A DNA stretch of 9,724 nucleotides from JBBRHF01 sp038223055 (GTDB taxonomy: Bacteria; Actinomycetota; Actinomycetes; JACCUZ01). Every line of letters starts with the position of its first letter. Within the stretch, counting starts at the first letter, position 1. The stretch spans positions 1-9,724 of the forward strand of contig JBBRHF010000165.1 in NCBI GenBank assembly GCA_038223055.1. The letters are read 5' to 3'. Below, in pieces: positions 1-6,195 of the stretch. Position numbers and translations under genes: made by a program. The notes below the pieces were generated by a model. The model saw only the letters and a program-made list of their open reading frames with translations. It made no database searches and was not told where the DNA came from.

Positions 1-67
1 CCACCTTGGTCAACTTCGCACGATCCCCCGCAGTCAAGGTGACCGTGAACTCCTTCAGACGAGGCAC
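1..67 (-). CDS. N-terminal fragment of a probable IS630-family transposase (runs off the window)
   Basis: The minus strand opens a reading frame at a GTG (67-65) preceded by AAGGAG (76-81) with 8 nt spacing. It runs unbroken to the window edge for 22 codons, starting MPRLKEFTVTLTAGDRAKL. The pattern 'V-T-L-T-x-x-x-R-A-x-L' near the N-terminus is typical of the helix-turn-helix start of IS630-type transposases. Those would bind the element ends and cut and rejoin DNA through a DDE domain, which here would lie outside the window. The SD and start are seen directly; the family is inferred from only 22 residues and could be another HTH protein. An imperfect inverted repeat (82-89 with 93-100) lies just upstream of the SD and may be an operator or chance. 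Confidence 0.42.
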   Translation of the reverse strand, partial: MPRLKEFTVTLTAGDRAKLTKV

Positions 68-232
68 GCCGTCAACTCCTTCTGGTCGAGTATCAACCAG
101 AACAGCCGACCACACATACCCATCAAATTAGAGGCGACACGTTACGAGATGGTCGTACTACCTCACGATCGGTCCGCAATTGAGGCGCGGCGACGGCCGG
201 CAACCAATGCTCGCGCACCGCTAGGGCGAACG

Positions 233-271
233 CCCGAAGGCCCCGCTGCTGGTCGCGGCGGGGCCTTCGGG
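233..271 (-). terminator. Strong intrinsic-type hairpin, 14-bp stem
   Basis: Positions 233-246 pair perfectly with 258-271 (stem CCCGAAGGCCCCGC), leaving an 11-nt loop. It begins 35 bp beyond the stop (306-308) of the broken surface-protein gene read on the minus strand. There is no U-tract, as is common in actinomycetes. The stem is symmetrical, so it could also shield the left-edge transposase from readthrough. Confidence 0.78.
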
Positions 272-305
272 TCGAGTGGAGCGGGCAAGCGGGCGGGCGT
301 GTTGC

Positions 306-1130
306 TTACCCCACCGTGAACGGTCCGGCCGTGCCACCGAGTGAGGACTCGATCCACACGGTGCCGGGTTTGACATTGAACGGCGCCGCCGTGAGGGCGC
401 TGCGGGCCCTGAACACCCCGCCCGTGGCCGGCGGTGGGGCTGCCGTCATGGCGAACGTCCCGTAGGAGGGGCCGCTCAGGCTGCCCTTGTGCAGGATGAT
501 GGCGCCACCCGCGACCGAGCCGACGCCGGTGACCCGGAAGTCACCGAGCTTCCACCTGGCCGTTGCGATGGCGACGGTGTCCGCCTTGGGTGTCACGTTG
601 ACGTCGTCGGTCTTGGGGACGCCGACCGCGGGGGTCACCGTGAGCCGGAAGGTCCGGGCGCTGTTGGTCATCGGGTACCTGTCTGTGGCCAAGCTGAAGA
701 TCGGGCTCAGCGTGGTGGCTCCGGTCAGGGTCACCTTGTCCGGGTCCGTCGGGCCGGTGAGCACCTGCTCCCAGCTGTACGTCGCGTCAGGGGTGGAGCC
801 CGCCCCGGTCAGGGTGACCGTGGTGGCGGTCACCTTGCGGACGATCGTCTGGTCCAGTTCAGGGTGATCGATCCGGCGCCGACCGTGTTGGCGCCGAAGG
901 TCGGTGCGTCGGGGGGTCGGCTTGTTCGTGATGACGTAGTCCTGCTGGCCGATGAGGGAGACGTTGCCGGTCGGGTCGAACGCGGCGTACTTGAGCGTCG
1001 TGTCGGCCGTGATCGCGACCTTCGCGGTGTAGTGCACGGCGGTCGGCGCGAGGATGCGTTGGCGGTCAACGCCACACTCTGCGCCAGCGCATAGGTGCCG
1101 CCGGCGGGTGCGGAGCCGGGGGTGTCCCTG
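306..1130 (-). pseudogene. Frameshifted, N-terminally truncated repeat-domain surface protein (PKD-like plus C-terminal beta module)
   Basis: Recognisable protein sequence is spread over two minus-strand frames. Reading down from about 1130: a FN3/CHB_HEX_C-like segment (PGSAPAGGTYALAQSVALTA, then VHYTAKVAITADTTLKYAAF), a linker (PDAPTFGANTVGAGSITLNW), a PKD-like domain (VTLTGAGSTPDATYSWEQ) and a C-terminal beta module ending GPFTVG at the TAA 306-308. Continuity needs three one-base corrections: a missing base near 1048-1054, an extra G in the run of six at 911-916, and a missing base near 850-853. No signal peptide, start codon or SD is seen above about 1130, so the 5' part appears lost. 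The neighbour at 1383-3632 has a similar PKD-plus-beta-module C-terminus, suggesting duplication or recombination. It may be a true pseudogene or a gene damaged by assembly indels; the missing N-terminus favours the former. Confidence 0.7.
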
Positions 1131-1272
1131 TATCTATGGCCGTCGGGCCTACGACAAAAGCCGTACCGATACGCCGCGGTCAGCGACACATCTGCTCGGC
1201 GGTGTGCGGGTTCTCTCGCCAGGTTGGACGTGTCCACACTCGATGGGCCCGTCCCATGCCGGGCACGCCGAA

Positions 1273-1317
1273 GGGCCCGGTCGCGCCGCTGGATCTCAGC
1301 GTGGCTCGACCGGGCCC
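1273..1317 (-). terminator. Hairpin terminator after the 749-aa secreted protein
   Basis: Positions 1273-1283 (GGGCCCGGTCG) pair perfectly with 1307-1317. The 23-nt interior contains a second small stem, CGCTG (1287-1291) with CAGCG (1297-1301). It begins 66 nt past the stop of the 1383-3632 gene in the direction of transcription. It separates that gene from the broken one downstream, so the two are unlikely to share a transcript. Confidence 0.72.
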
Positions 1318-1382
1318 GTGGTTGGCCAGAGGTCACCGGGAGCGGCTCAACTCAGGGCTGAGGCACTCCGGGAGTGACGTGC

Positions 1383-3632
1383 TCAGAGCAGCTGGAACAC
1401 CACCCCCAGCTGCGATCCGCCGAGGACGGAGGTCACCGAGATGGTGCCGGAGCTCGTCGGCCGGGCGCTGGCGGCGGTGCTCTTCAACCGGTAGTCGAAG
1501 CTGCACACCCCGAGTGCCAGGCTCGGCGTCGCCGTGCCGAGAACCACCGGGGTGGTGGGAGAGGCAGCGGTGGCGCCGGGCTTGTTCCAGGTGACCGTGA
1601 TCAGGTTGTTCGCCGAGCAGAACTGCGCCGTGCCCCTGACGCGCCACTCCGTCCCGCCCCGCTTGTACGTCGCGGCGTCGATGCTGATGTCGTCGGGGTC
1701 GGTCGTGACGAGCACGGTGTCCGTGGCCGTCGTGGTGTTGGCTGCCGTGACCTTCAGCGTGAAGGTCAGGTTCTGCGGCGTCGTGGTCGTCGGCACCACG
1801 AACGTCGGGTTCGCGGTGTCAGCCTTGGCGAGGACGACAGCGGGGTTGCTCGAGGTCCAGGCGTAGGACGTCGCGAACTGCGAGCTGCTGCCGTCCAGGG
1901 TCACTGTCGAGGTCGGCACCATGTTGAGCTGGTCGGTGCCGGCATCGGCAACCGGTGCGGCCGCGGCGACGACGTTGAGGCTGATGTTGTCGCTGGCGGT
2001 GTTGTTGACGCCGGTACCGGTGACCGTGAGCTTGAAGCTGTAGCTGCCGGCGACCGTCGGTGTGAACGTGATGGACGGTGCGGAGGCGTTGAACGTCACG
2101 GCCGGGCCGCTGAGCTGGGTCCAGGCGTAGCTGTTCACGGTTCCGGTCGAGCCGGTGCCGTCGAGGGTCACGGCCTGCCCGGTCGCGACGGAAGTCGAGT
2201 CGGTGCTGATCGCGGCGACGACCTGCAGGGAGCCGAAGTCCGCGCCGGTGATCACGACGTCGTCGTCATCGGAGCCGCCCTTGGACGAGGTCACGACCAC
2301 GTCGGAGGGCGGAACGGCAATGTTGTCCACCGTGAAGGTCTCCGCCTGGCCGGTGCCACCGGTCGGCACGACCGAGGCATAGCCCGCCAGCTTGAGCGTC
2401 GCGGCGTCGTCGCCCGACTGGGCCACGACGACCAGCTTCTTGGTGTCGTTGTCGTAGATCGCGCTGTTGATGTGCACCTTGTCGCCGAACAGGGCCGCCG
2501 CCACGTGGTCGACGCTGCGGGGGGTGTCGCTGATGTTGGTCACGGTGAGGTCAGCGGGTGCCGCGCCGTCGGCGAAGACCCGGCCGAAGTACTTGCCGTT
2601 GCCGTCCCCGCGCATCTCGGTCTGCGAGATGCCGGTGCCGGTGATGACCAGGCGCTGACCCGGCTCGGACTTGGCGAACAGGTCGAGTGTGTGACCCGCG
2701 GCCTCATTGGCGTAGACGGCCCGCATGACCTGCACGCCTGCGCGGGTGGCGACCTTGCCCTGAACGGTGAACAGCGACGTCTCGACGCAGTCGCTCAGGT
2801 CGGTGGCGCTGCCGCTGTCGCCCATGGCGGCGTCGGTGCACTGGTCAGGGGAGCCGGGGAACGAGCCGAGGGGGCCCTCGAGCCGGAACACGTTGGTGTT
2901 GTACGGGCTGCCGGTCACGGTGTGCGCCACGGCCGGGTCGCCGAGGTAGGCTGGACCGCCTCCGGGCAGTTGCGGGAGCGTGCCGAGGTCGGAGTTCCAC
3001 TTGAGGAACGGGGCTGGCCGGCTGGCCAGGGTCTGCTCGAAGGTGCCGCCGCCGACCAGGTCACCGATGTCCTCGGTGGCATTGAGGCCCTTCACCGCGC
3101 CGGTCTCGGCGACCAGGGTGTCCACGCCGTAGGGGTGCGTGACCTTGTACGTCGCGCCGTCGACGACCCCGGCAGCACGGATCCGGATGCGCCCGAAGGA
3201 GGACTGCTGGCCCTGGGCGGGCAGTCCGTCGGCGCTGGCGAAGGCGGCCTCGACCGCGGTGACGAGCAGCGCCTTGCCGCCGGCGCCGTTGGTCGCGAGG
3301 GCGGAGTCACCGACCGACCAGAAGGCCTCGTCCGGGAAGTTGGTCGGGAAGTCCACGGGCGCGCCGGGCGTGGGCACGTCGCCCATGATGCACAGGGCGT
3401 CGTTCGGGTCGAGGCAGAGCTCGAGGCGCTGCCCGCTGGTGTCCTTGTACCAGAGCGGGAAGCCGTTGGCCTCGTCGATCGGACCGACCGTCTTGAGGCC
3501 GAGAGTGTTGTTCACGTGCGCAGGCGGGGGGGTAGCCGCGACGGCGACGACACCTCCGGAGACGGCCATCGCCGCGACGGCGACGACGACGGCCACCGTT
3601 CGGCGAGATGCGCGCAGACTGGATCGAGACAT
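1383..3632 (-). CDS. Secreted 749-aa protein with unrecognised N-terminal half, two PKD/Ig-like domains and a C-terminal beta module
   Basis: The start is placed at ATG 3632-3630 because GAAGGAG (3643-3649) sits 10 nt upstream and an export signal follows at once: residues 1-33 are MSRSSLRASRRTV plus a long Val/Ala core with a VAA-T cleavage site. The SRRTVAV stretch also resembles a twin-arginine motif, so Sec and Tat are both possible. An extension to 3818 is open but adds an Arg/Pro-rich stretch with no signal. Residues about 35-440 form a domain I do not recognise, with Cys pairs C73/C81 and C265/C282 that could form disulfides. Then come an acidic loop (SDDDDVV, about 454-460), a PKD-like domain (about 473-555, with LDGTGS and YAWTQLSGP), a second one (about 559-644, PVADAGTDQ and YAWTSS), and a beta-rich C-terminus (647-749, C672/C710). 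There is no LPXTG or C-terminal membrane anchor, so release or non-covalent wall binding is likely. Function is unknown; adhesion or matrix roles are only suggested by the domains. Confidence 0.85.
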   Translation of the reverse strand: MSRSSLRASRRTVAVVVAVAAMAVSGGVVAVAATPPPAHVNNTLGLKTVGPIDEANGFPLWYKDTSGQRLELCLDPNDALCIMGDVPTPGAPVDFPTNFPDEAFWSVGDSALATNGAGGKALLVTAVEAAFASADGLPAQGQQSSFGRIRIRAAGVVDGATYKVTHPYGVDTLVAETGAVKGLNATEDIGDLVGGGTFEQTLASRPAPFLKWNSDLGTLPQLPGGGPAYLGDPAVAHTVTGSPYNTNVFRLEGPLGSFPGSPDQCTDAAMGDSGSATDLSDCVETSLFTVQGKVATRAGVQVMRAVYANEAAGHTLDLFAKSEPGQRLVITGTGISQTEMRGDGNGKYFGRVFADGAAPADLTVTNISDTPRSVDHVAAALFGDKVHINSAIYDNDTKKLVVVAQSGDDAATLKLAGYASVVPTGGTGQAETFTVDNIAVPPSDVVVTSSKGGSDDDDVVITGADFGSLQVVAAISTDSTSVATGQAVTLDGTGSTGTVNSYAWTQLSGPAVTFNASAPSITFTPTVAGSYSFKLTVTGTGVNNTASDNISLNVVAAAAPVADAGTDQLNMVPTSTVTLDGSSSQFATSYAWTSSNPAVVLAKADTANPTFVVPTTTTPQNLTFTLKVTAANTTTATDTVLVTTDPDDISIDAATYKRGGTEWRVRGTAQFCSANNLITVTWNKPGATAASPTTPVVLGTATPSLALGVCSFDYRLKSTAASARPTSSGTISVTSVLGGSQLGVVFQLL

Positions 3633-3789
3633 GACTGACAGACTCCTTCGTGGTCTCTCGGAAGGACGCGCGGTGTGCGCATCCCGTGCGCCGAACGCAG
3701 CTCCGGGGACCCGGTGCGTCGGCCATGTTTCCTTGTGTTCGGTGGGCGGCACGGCGGCCTGCTCGAGGTCGACTCGCTGTGCCTTGCTA

Positions 3790-3818
3790 AACAGCAAGGT
3801 AGGTAATGGTCGTGTCAA
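3790..3818 (-). promoter_or_regulatory. Possible promoter for the 749-aa secreted protein
   Basis: A perfect -35 hexamer TTGACA (minus strand, 3818-3813) is followed after 17 nt by GCTGTT (3795-3790), a poor -10. A small hairpin, CCTTGCT/AGCAAGG (3782-3788 with 3793-3799), overlaps the putative -10. If used, the 5' leader would be about 150 nt. No other credible promoter is seen between 3633 and 3900. The call rests on one good hexamer only. Confidence 0.3.
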
Positions 3819-3833
3819 AAAACTCTGAGAAAT

Positions 3834-3866
3834 GGCCTACGACCGTTTGGTCCGAAGTCGTAGGCC
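3834..3866 (-). terminator. 10-bp hairpin followed by a T-run, between the minigene terminator and the 749-aa gene
   Basis: GGCCTACGAC (3834-3843) pairs perfectly with 3857-3866 around a 13-nt loop. On the minus strand the hairpin is followed about 10 nt later by six Ts (3822-3817 region). It could be a backup terminator for anything transcribed through from 3963, or part of the leader of the downstream gene. The base composition is less GC-rich than the other terminators here. I compared it with the c-di-GMP aptamer and did not find the core of that class. Confidence 0.4.
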
Positions 3867-3919
3867 GGAGGCCGAGCGGGTCCTAGTACCACCGATTCAT
3901 CGGGCCACCGGAACGCAAA

Positions 3920-3949
3920 GCGCCCCGCCCCCCGAAGGGGACGGGGCGC
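3920..3949 (-). terminator. Terminator directly after the 11-codon minigene
   Basis: GCGCCCCG (3920-3927) pairs with CGGGGCGC (3942-3949), and the inner CCCC (3930-3933) pairs with GGGG (3937-3940), giving a near-continuous GC stem. It begins 13 nt after the stop of the minigene at 3963-3998, so that very short reading frame has its own terminator. Confidence 0.72.
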
Positions 3950-3962
3950 CGTCGTCCTGGCT

Positions 3963-3998
3963 CTAGTCGTCCCAGGGACCGAAATCGTCCGTATTCAC
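3963..3998 (-). CDS. 11-aa minigene (MNTDDFGPWDD) with strong SD and own terminator
   Basis: On the minus strand GGAAGGAG (core AAGGAG 4005-4010) stands 6 nt before a GTG (3998-3996) that opens 11 codons ending in TAG (3963-3965). The peptide is MNTDDFGPWDD: acidic (four Asp), one Trp, no basic residue. A GC hairpin at 3920-3949 follows closely. A longer in-frame ORF reaches to 4193, but its upstream residues look like non-coding translation and the best SD belongs to the short form. I recognise no family. It could be a small functional peptide, a leader peptide, or the coding end of a small RNA. The signals are seen directly; that it is translated is inferred. Confidence 0.5.
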   Translation of the reverse strand: MNTDDFGPWDD

Positions 3999-4241
3999 GA
4001 CGGGCTCCTTCCAACAATGCCGACCCCGCGGCGACGCGCACAAAAGGCACGTCCGCGGCATAGACGGCGAGGTCAATTTTTCCTCACCCGAGGCCTCACA
4101 CGGGCCGGGCGCGGGAACCGGAGGTGCTAGAACATCCGGGCAGCCTCTTGGTGAACTGCTGTCAATAGTGTACTCGACCTGCGGCCGGCGCAACTTGAGT
4201 CCCCTGCCGGGCCCGGGTGACCGCCCCGATCCGGCACAGGG
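3999..4241. other. Non-coding interval upstream of the minigene
   Basis: I see no convincing gene here. On the minus strand, TTGCGC (about 4194-4189) and TACACT (about 4173-4168) resemble a promoter, but the spacing is only about 15 nt. A perfect TTGACA lies just beyond, without a matching -10. If TACACT is a real -10, the minigene transcript would carry a leader of about 160 nt. An imperfect palindrome (CCGGA...TCCGG) lies near 4116-4137. It may hold a regulatory RNA leader of no class I recognise. Confidence 0.25.
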
Positions 4242-4276
4242 GGAACCCCGGAGCCGGGGGGTGGCTCCGGGGTTCC
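4242..4276 (-). terminator. Perfect 14-bp terminator hairpin downstream of the C40 peptidase
   Basis: GGAACCCCGGAGCC (4242-4255) pairs perfectly with 4263-4276 around a 7-nt loop of mostly G. It is the second of two stacked hairpins after the stop at 4338. Together they should give very tight termination and separate the peptidase from the minigene unit. Confidence 0.82.
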
Positions 4277-4279
4277 GGT

Positions 4280-4308
4280 GTGGGCTGATCGGGGGGGTAT
4301 CAGCCCAC
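4280..4308 (-). terminator. First of two tandem terminator hairpins after the C40 peptidase
   Basis: GTGGGCTGAT (4280-4289) pairs perfectly with ATCAGCCCAC (4299-4308), with a 9-nt loop containing a run of G. It lies 29 nt past the stop codon in the direction of transcription. Confidence 0.75.
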
Positions 4309-4337
4309 GTGTGGGGGGCGCGGACGCCGTGGTCAGG

Positions 4338-5174
4338 CTAGAGGACCCGACCGTAGCTCACGTTGGAGGACCAGGCGGCGCGCCGGCCGACGGCGCTGCG
4401 CGGGTTGGCTGCTTCGTACCAGATGCCGGGGCCGCCATAGATGGCGACGTGTCCGACGCTGCCGTCGCCGCCGTTGTAGACGAAGACGAGGTCCCCGGGA
4501 CGCACCTCGTTGGCGGAGATGGAGGCGGCGACACCGCGCTGGGCGGCGGCCGAATGGGGCAGCGAGATGCCGAGCTTGGCGAAGACATACATCGTGAAAC
4601 CCGAGCAGTCGAAGACGTCGGGCCCGTCGCCGCCGTGCACGTAGCGGTCGCCCTGCTGAGCGGCCGCGATGGCGAGCACGCTGGCAGCGCTGGCGCTCAT
4701 GGGAGCTGAGGACCGGGATGCGGTGAGGCGGGACCGGGCCAGCATGGCGCGGCGGGCCGCCCTGCGCGCGTTCGCCGCGTGGATGGCGGCCCGGCGCACG
4801 GACGCCCGGTGCCGGGCTGCGCCCCGCAGAACAGCGCGGCGGGCGGCAAGTCGTTCGGCCCGGACCCGGGCCGCGGTGCGCGCGGAAACCTGGGCGAGGC
4901 GCTCCTGGTAGGAGGCGTGCAGTGCGGCCCGCATCGTCGACGCCGCGGCGGCCCGATCCAGCGCACCGCTGTCCGGTTGGCGGCTGCCCGGGTGTGCGAA
5001 GGCGGCGGCTGCGGTCGGGCGCGTGGCGCTCGCCCGGGCGGAGGGGTGGGACGGCGCTGCCGACGCCACCAGTGTGCCGGTGACGGCTATGGTGCCGGCG
5101 ACCGCGGCGGCGATGCCCAGATGAAGAGGACGGCGGATGGCGCGCAGCCGGGCCGGGCGACGGTGCTGGGACAA
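4338..5174 (-). CDS. Exported NlpC/P60 (C40) peptidoglycan endopeptidase
   Basis: This is a predicted cell-wall hydrolase; C40 enzymes cut peptide bonds in the peptidoglycan stem. The start is TTG 5174-5172, with GGAGAGGA (5190-5183) 8 nt upstream; the ORF extends further only through the riboswitch. The product is 278 aa. Residues 10-40 form a basic start plus a hydrophobic core (GIAAAVAGTIAVTGTLVASAA), a signal peptide. Residues about 70-150 are a very Arg/Ala-rich helical stretch (for example ARRAARRAMLARSR). The catalytic domain is about 160-278, with Cys190 in VFDCSGF and His242 in GSVGHVAIY; the third polar residue is uncertain, with E254 or N257 (YEAANPR) as candidates. The domain order, helical linker then C-terminal NlpC/P60, is common in actinomycetes. 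Expression is probably controlled by the c-di-AMP aptamer immediately upstream. Two tandem hairpins end the transcript. Confidence 0.9.
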   Translation of the reverse strand: MSQHRRPARLRAIRRPLHLGIAAAVAGTIAVTGTLVASAAPSHPSARASATRPTAAAAFAHPGSRQPDSGALDRAAAASTMRAALHASYQERLAQVSARTAARVRAERLAARRAVLRGAARHRASVRRAAIHAANARRAARRAMLARSRLTASRSSAPMSASAASVLAIAAAQQGDRYVHGGDGPDVFDCSGFTMYVFAKLGISLPHSAAAQRGVAASISANEVRPGDLVFVYNGGDGSVGHVAIYGGPGIWYEAANPRSAVGRRAAWSSNVSYGRVL

Positions 5175-5190
5175 CGCAATTGTCCTCTCC

Positions 5191-5330
5191 CTACGCCTAC
5201 GAGGTGAGCTGTCGGGTTCGGGCGGGAGTTGCCCGGCCGCCGGAAAAGGCGGCTTCACCCCAAGGACCTCTAGAGGCCCACAAACGTGTGGGTCCCCCGC
5301 TCCTGCCAGGCGGCGATGTCGACCAAGCTG
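5191..5330 (-). promoter_or_regulatory. c-di-AMP riboswitch (ydaO-yuaA class) controlling the C40 peptidase
   Basis: The minus strand carries conserved blocks of the ydaO-type aptamer in order: GGAGCGGGGGACCCA, CTTGGGGTGAA, a short GC-rich stem (GCCGCC/GGCGGC), CCGGGCAACT, CCGAACCCGACAGCT, and the hallmark 3' block ACCTCGTAGGCGT. The class binds cyclic di-AMP and is known to precede cell-wall hydrolase and Rpf-like genes in actinobacteria. The aptamer ends directly against the SD (5190-5183), leaving only 16 nt to the TTG start, so closing the terminal helix could occlude the ribosome. Boundaries are approximate by about 10 nt. Recognition is by eye from the consensus; a covariance-model search was not run. 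Confidence 0.9.
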
Positions 5331-5364
5331 CGGGCGTGGGGCAGGACTAGGCGGCCACGCGCGC

Positions 5365-5388
5365 GCACCCACGGCTGTCCGTGGGTGC
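5365..5388 (-). other. Perfect 10-bp hairpin at the probable 5' end of the riboswitch transcript
   Basis: GCACCCACGG (5365-5374) pairs perfectly with 5379-5388 around a four-base loop (CTGT). It lies between the candidate promoter and the aptamer. If transcription starts near 5388, the mRNA would begin with this stem, which could protect its 5' end. It could also be a terminator from upstream minus-strand transcription. Confidence 0.5.
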
Positions 5389-5394
5389 AGGCGA

Positions 5395-5424
5395 AGGTTA
5401 CGGGATGGTCAAGGAAGGATTCAA
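5395..5424 (-). promoter_or_regulatory. Candidate promoter for the riboswitch and C40 peptidase
   Basis: TTGAAT (5424-5419) and TAACCT (5400-5395) lie 18 nt apart on the minus strand, a fair match to a housekeeping-type promoter. The predicted start, near 5388, coincides with the 5' stem at 5365-5388. A nearby TTGACC is not properly spaced from TAACCT. Confidence 0.4.
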
Positions 5425-5548
5425 CCCCGCGACAAGCCTCCCCTCATGTGCCCGCGAAATGAGGCGCGTGCCTCACCGGAGAAATGCTCGCGAACCTGGG
5501 TCCCGATCCGGGCACTGGTGGACTCCGGGGATGGGTCCAGGACTGTCG
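5425..5548. other. Intergenic stretch with no recognised feature
   Basis: I see no gene, repeat or clear regulatory site here on either strand. It separates the promoter of the C40 unit from the transposase remnant that follows on the plus strand. Confidence 0.4.
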
Positions 5549-5725
5549 ATGTCAGCTCGCAAGGAGCTCACCAAGGAGTACGCCCGGGAGCACGCCGCGA
5601 CCGGAAAAAAAGACAAGGGCCGGCTGCTCGACGAGTGGGTGGCGGTCACCGGCTGGTCGCGGGCCCGCACTTAGGGCTACGACACGTTCACGGTGCTGAT
5701 CGAGGTGTGGACGTCAATCGAGGAC
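5549..5725 (+). pseudogene. Remnant of an IS transposase/integrase with amber stop and internal deletion
   Basis: From ATG 5549 the frame reads MSARKELTKEYAREHA, then KDKGRLLDEWVAVTGWSR, the N-terminus of a widespread actinomycete insertion-sequence transposase/integrase family (recalled from memory, not searched). After GWSRAR it jumps to T-stop-GYDTFTVLIEVW in the same frame. In intact relatives as I recall them, a basic stretch separates these two blocks and a Tyr (RTYGYDT) stands where TAG 5672-5674 is here. So an internal deletion of roughly 30 codons and a Tyr-to-amber change have inactivated it. The frame stays open to 5965, but the sequence after about 5725 no longer resembles the family. 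The catalytic core is absent, so the fragment cannot transpose itself. Confidence 0.68.
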
Positions 5726-5959
5726 TCCGTCGATGACCGCGCCGCACCAGGACGCCACCGGTTCGGCAACAGGCTGATCCATCGACGCTGCTTACGGTGT
5801 AAGGCGATCGGGGTCTATGCCCAGACGATCATCAGGGCTCGCTCACCGCGCCCCATGGTCGGGCTCGACGCAGCTCCGGCGTCCTTGATCACCTGGTCAC
5901 GGAAAATCGGGCCGATATCGTCACAGGCGGCTCCCCGTCCGCGTTCGGCCGCGAGCTCT

Positions 5960-6174
5960 TCATAGCCGGCTGACGAGGTCGACAGCGAGCTCGCTGTGCT
6001 CCCGGACATAGGCCATCCCGAGCAGGGCAAGTGCGCGCACGACCGCACCTTGGGAACCTCGCGCAACGGGATCGGCGAGACCCGCTCGAGGGCCTCGTGC
6101 TCCTACGCGTCGGGCTCACTCAACGCGCGGATCTGCTCGTCCTCCCCGGCGGTGAACGGAATGGTCTTGCGCAC
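5960..6174 (-). pseudogene. Decayed small protein, possibly an RHH-like DNA-binding protein or antitoxin
   Basis: A GTG (6174-6172) with a weak AGGA 8 nt upstream opens MRKTIPFTAGEDEQIRAL. The frame hits TAG at 6105-6103 (a likely CAG-to-TAG change), continues EHEALERVSPIPLREVPK, then needs one missing base near 6050 to continue GAVVRALALLGMAYVREH and ELAVDLVSRL, ending at TGA 5962-5960. Restored, it would be about 71 codons: a short beta-like start, then helices, compatible with a ribbon-helix-helix regulator, though I cannot assign the family. A new ATG overlaps the stop as ATGA, an arrangement typical of toxin-antitoxin pairs, but the frame it opens ends after 24 codons (5889). A perfect palindrome lies just upstream of the start. 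Confidence 0.45.
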
Positions 6175-6195
6175 GCCAAAATTCCTGGGTCCATC

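Noticed and set aside
1131..1272. Possible coding continuation of the broken surface-protein gene towards 1336
   Set aside because: Residues above about 1130 look unlike FN3/PKD text, and the frame crosses the terminator hairpin of the upstream gene.
1374..3638. A 754-codon open frame on the plus strand opposite the secreted protein
   Set aside because: It is the antisense shadow of 1383-3632: composition is Gly/Arg/Val-rich without domains, and the minus strand has a signal peptide, SD and PKD motifs.
3834..3900. Possible c-di-GMP (GEMM) riboswitch ahead of the 749-aa gene, because of a CCTCCGGCCTA block
   Set aside because: The rest of the aptamer core (GCACAGGGCAAACC and GGTAGCGGGG blocks) is missing and the region forms a simple hairpin instead.
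3999..4193. A 76-aa, Cys-containing version of the minigene frame
   Set aside because: The upstream part has no SD at its TTG and reads like non-coding DNA; the strong SD belongs to the 11-codon form. It is not fully excluded.
4779..5207. Plus-strand ORFs opposite the C40 peptidase
   Set aside because: They are shadows of the Arg/Ala-rich segment, with no SD and no recognisable motifs.
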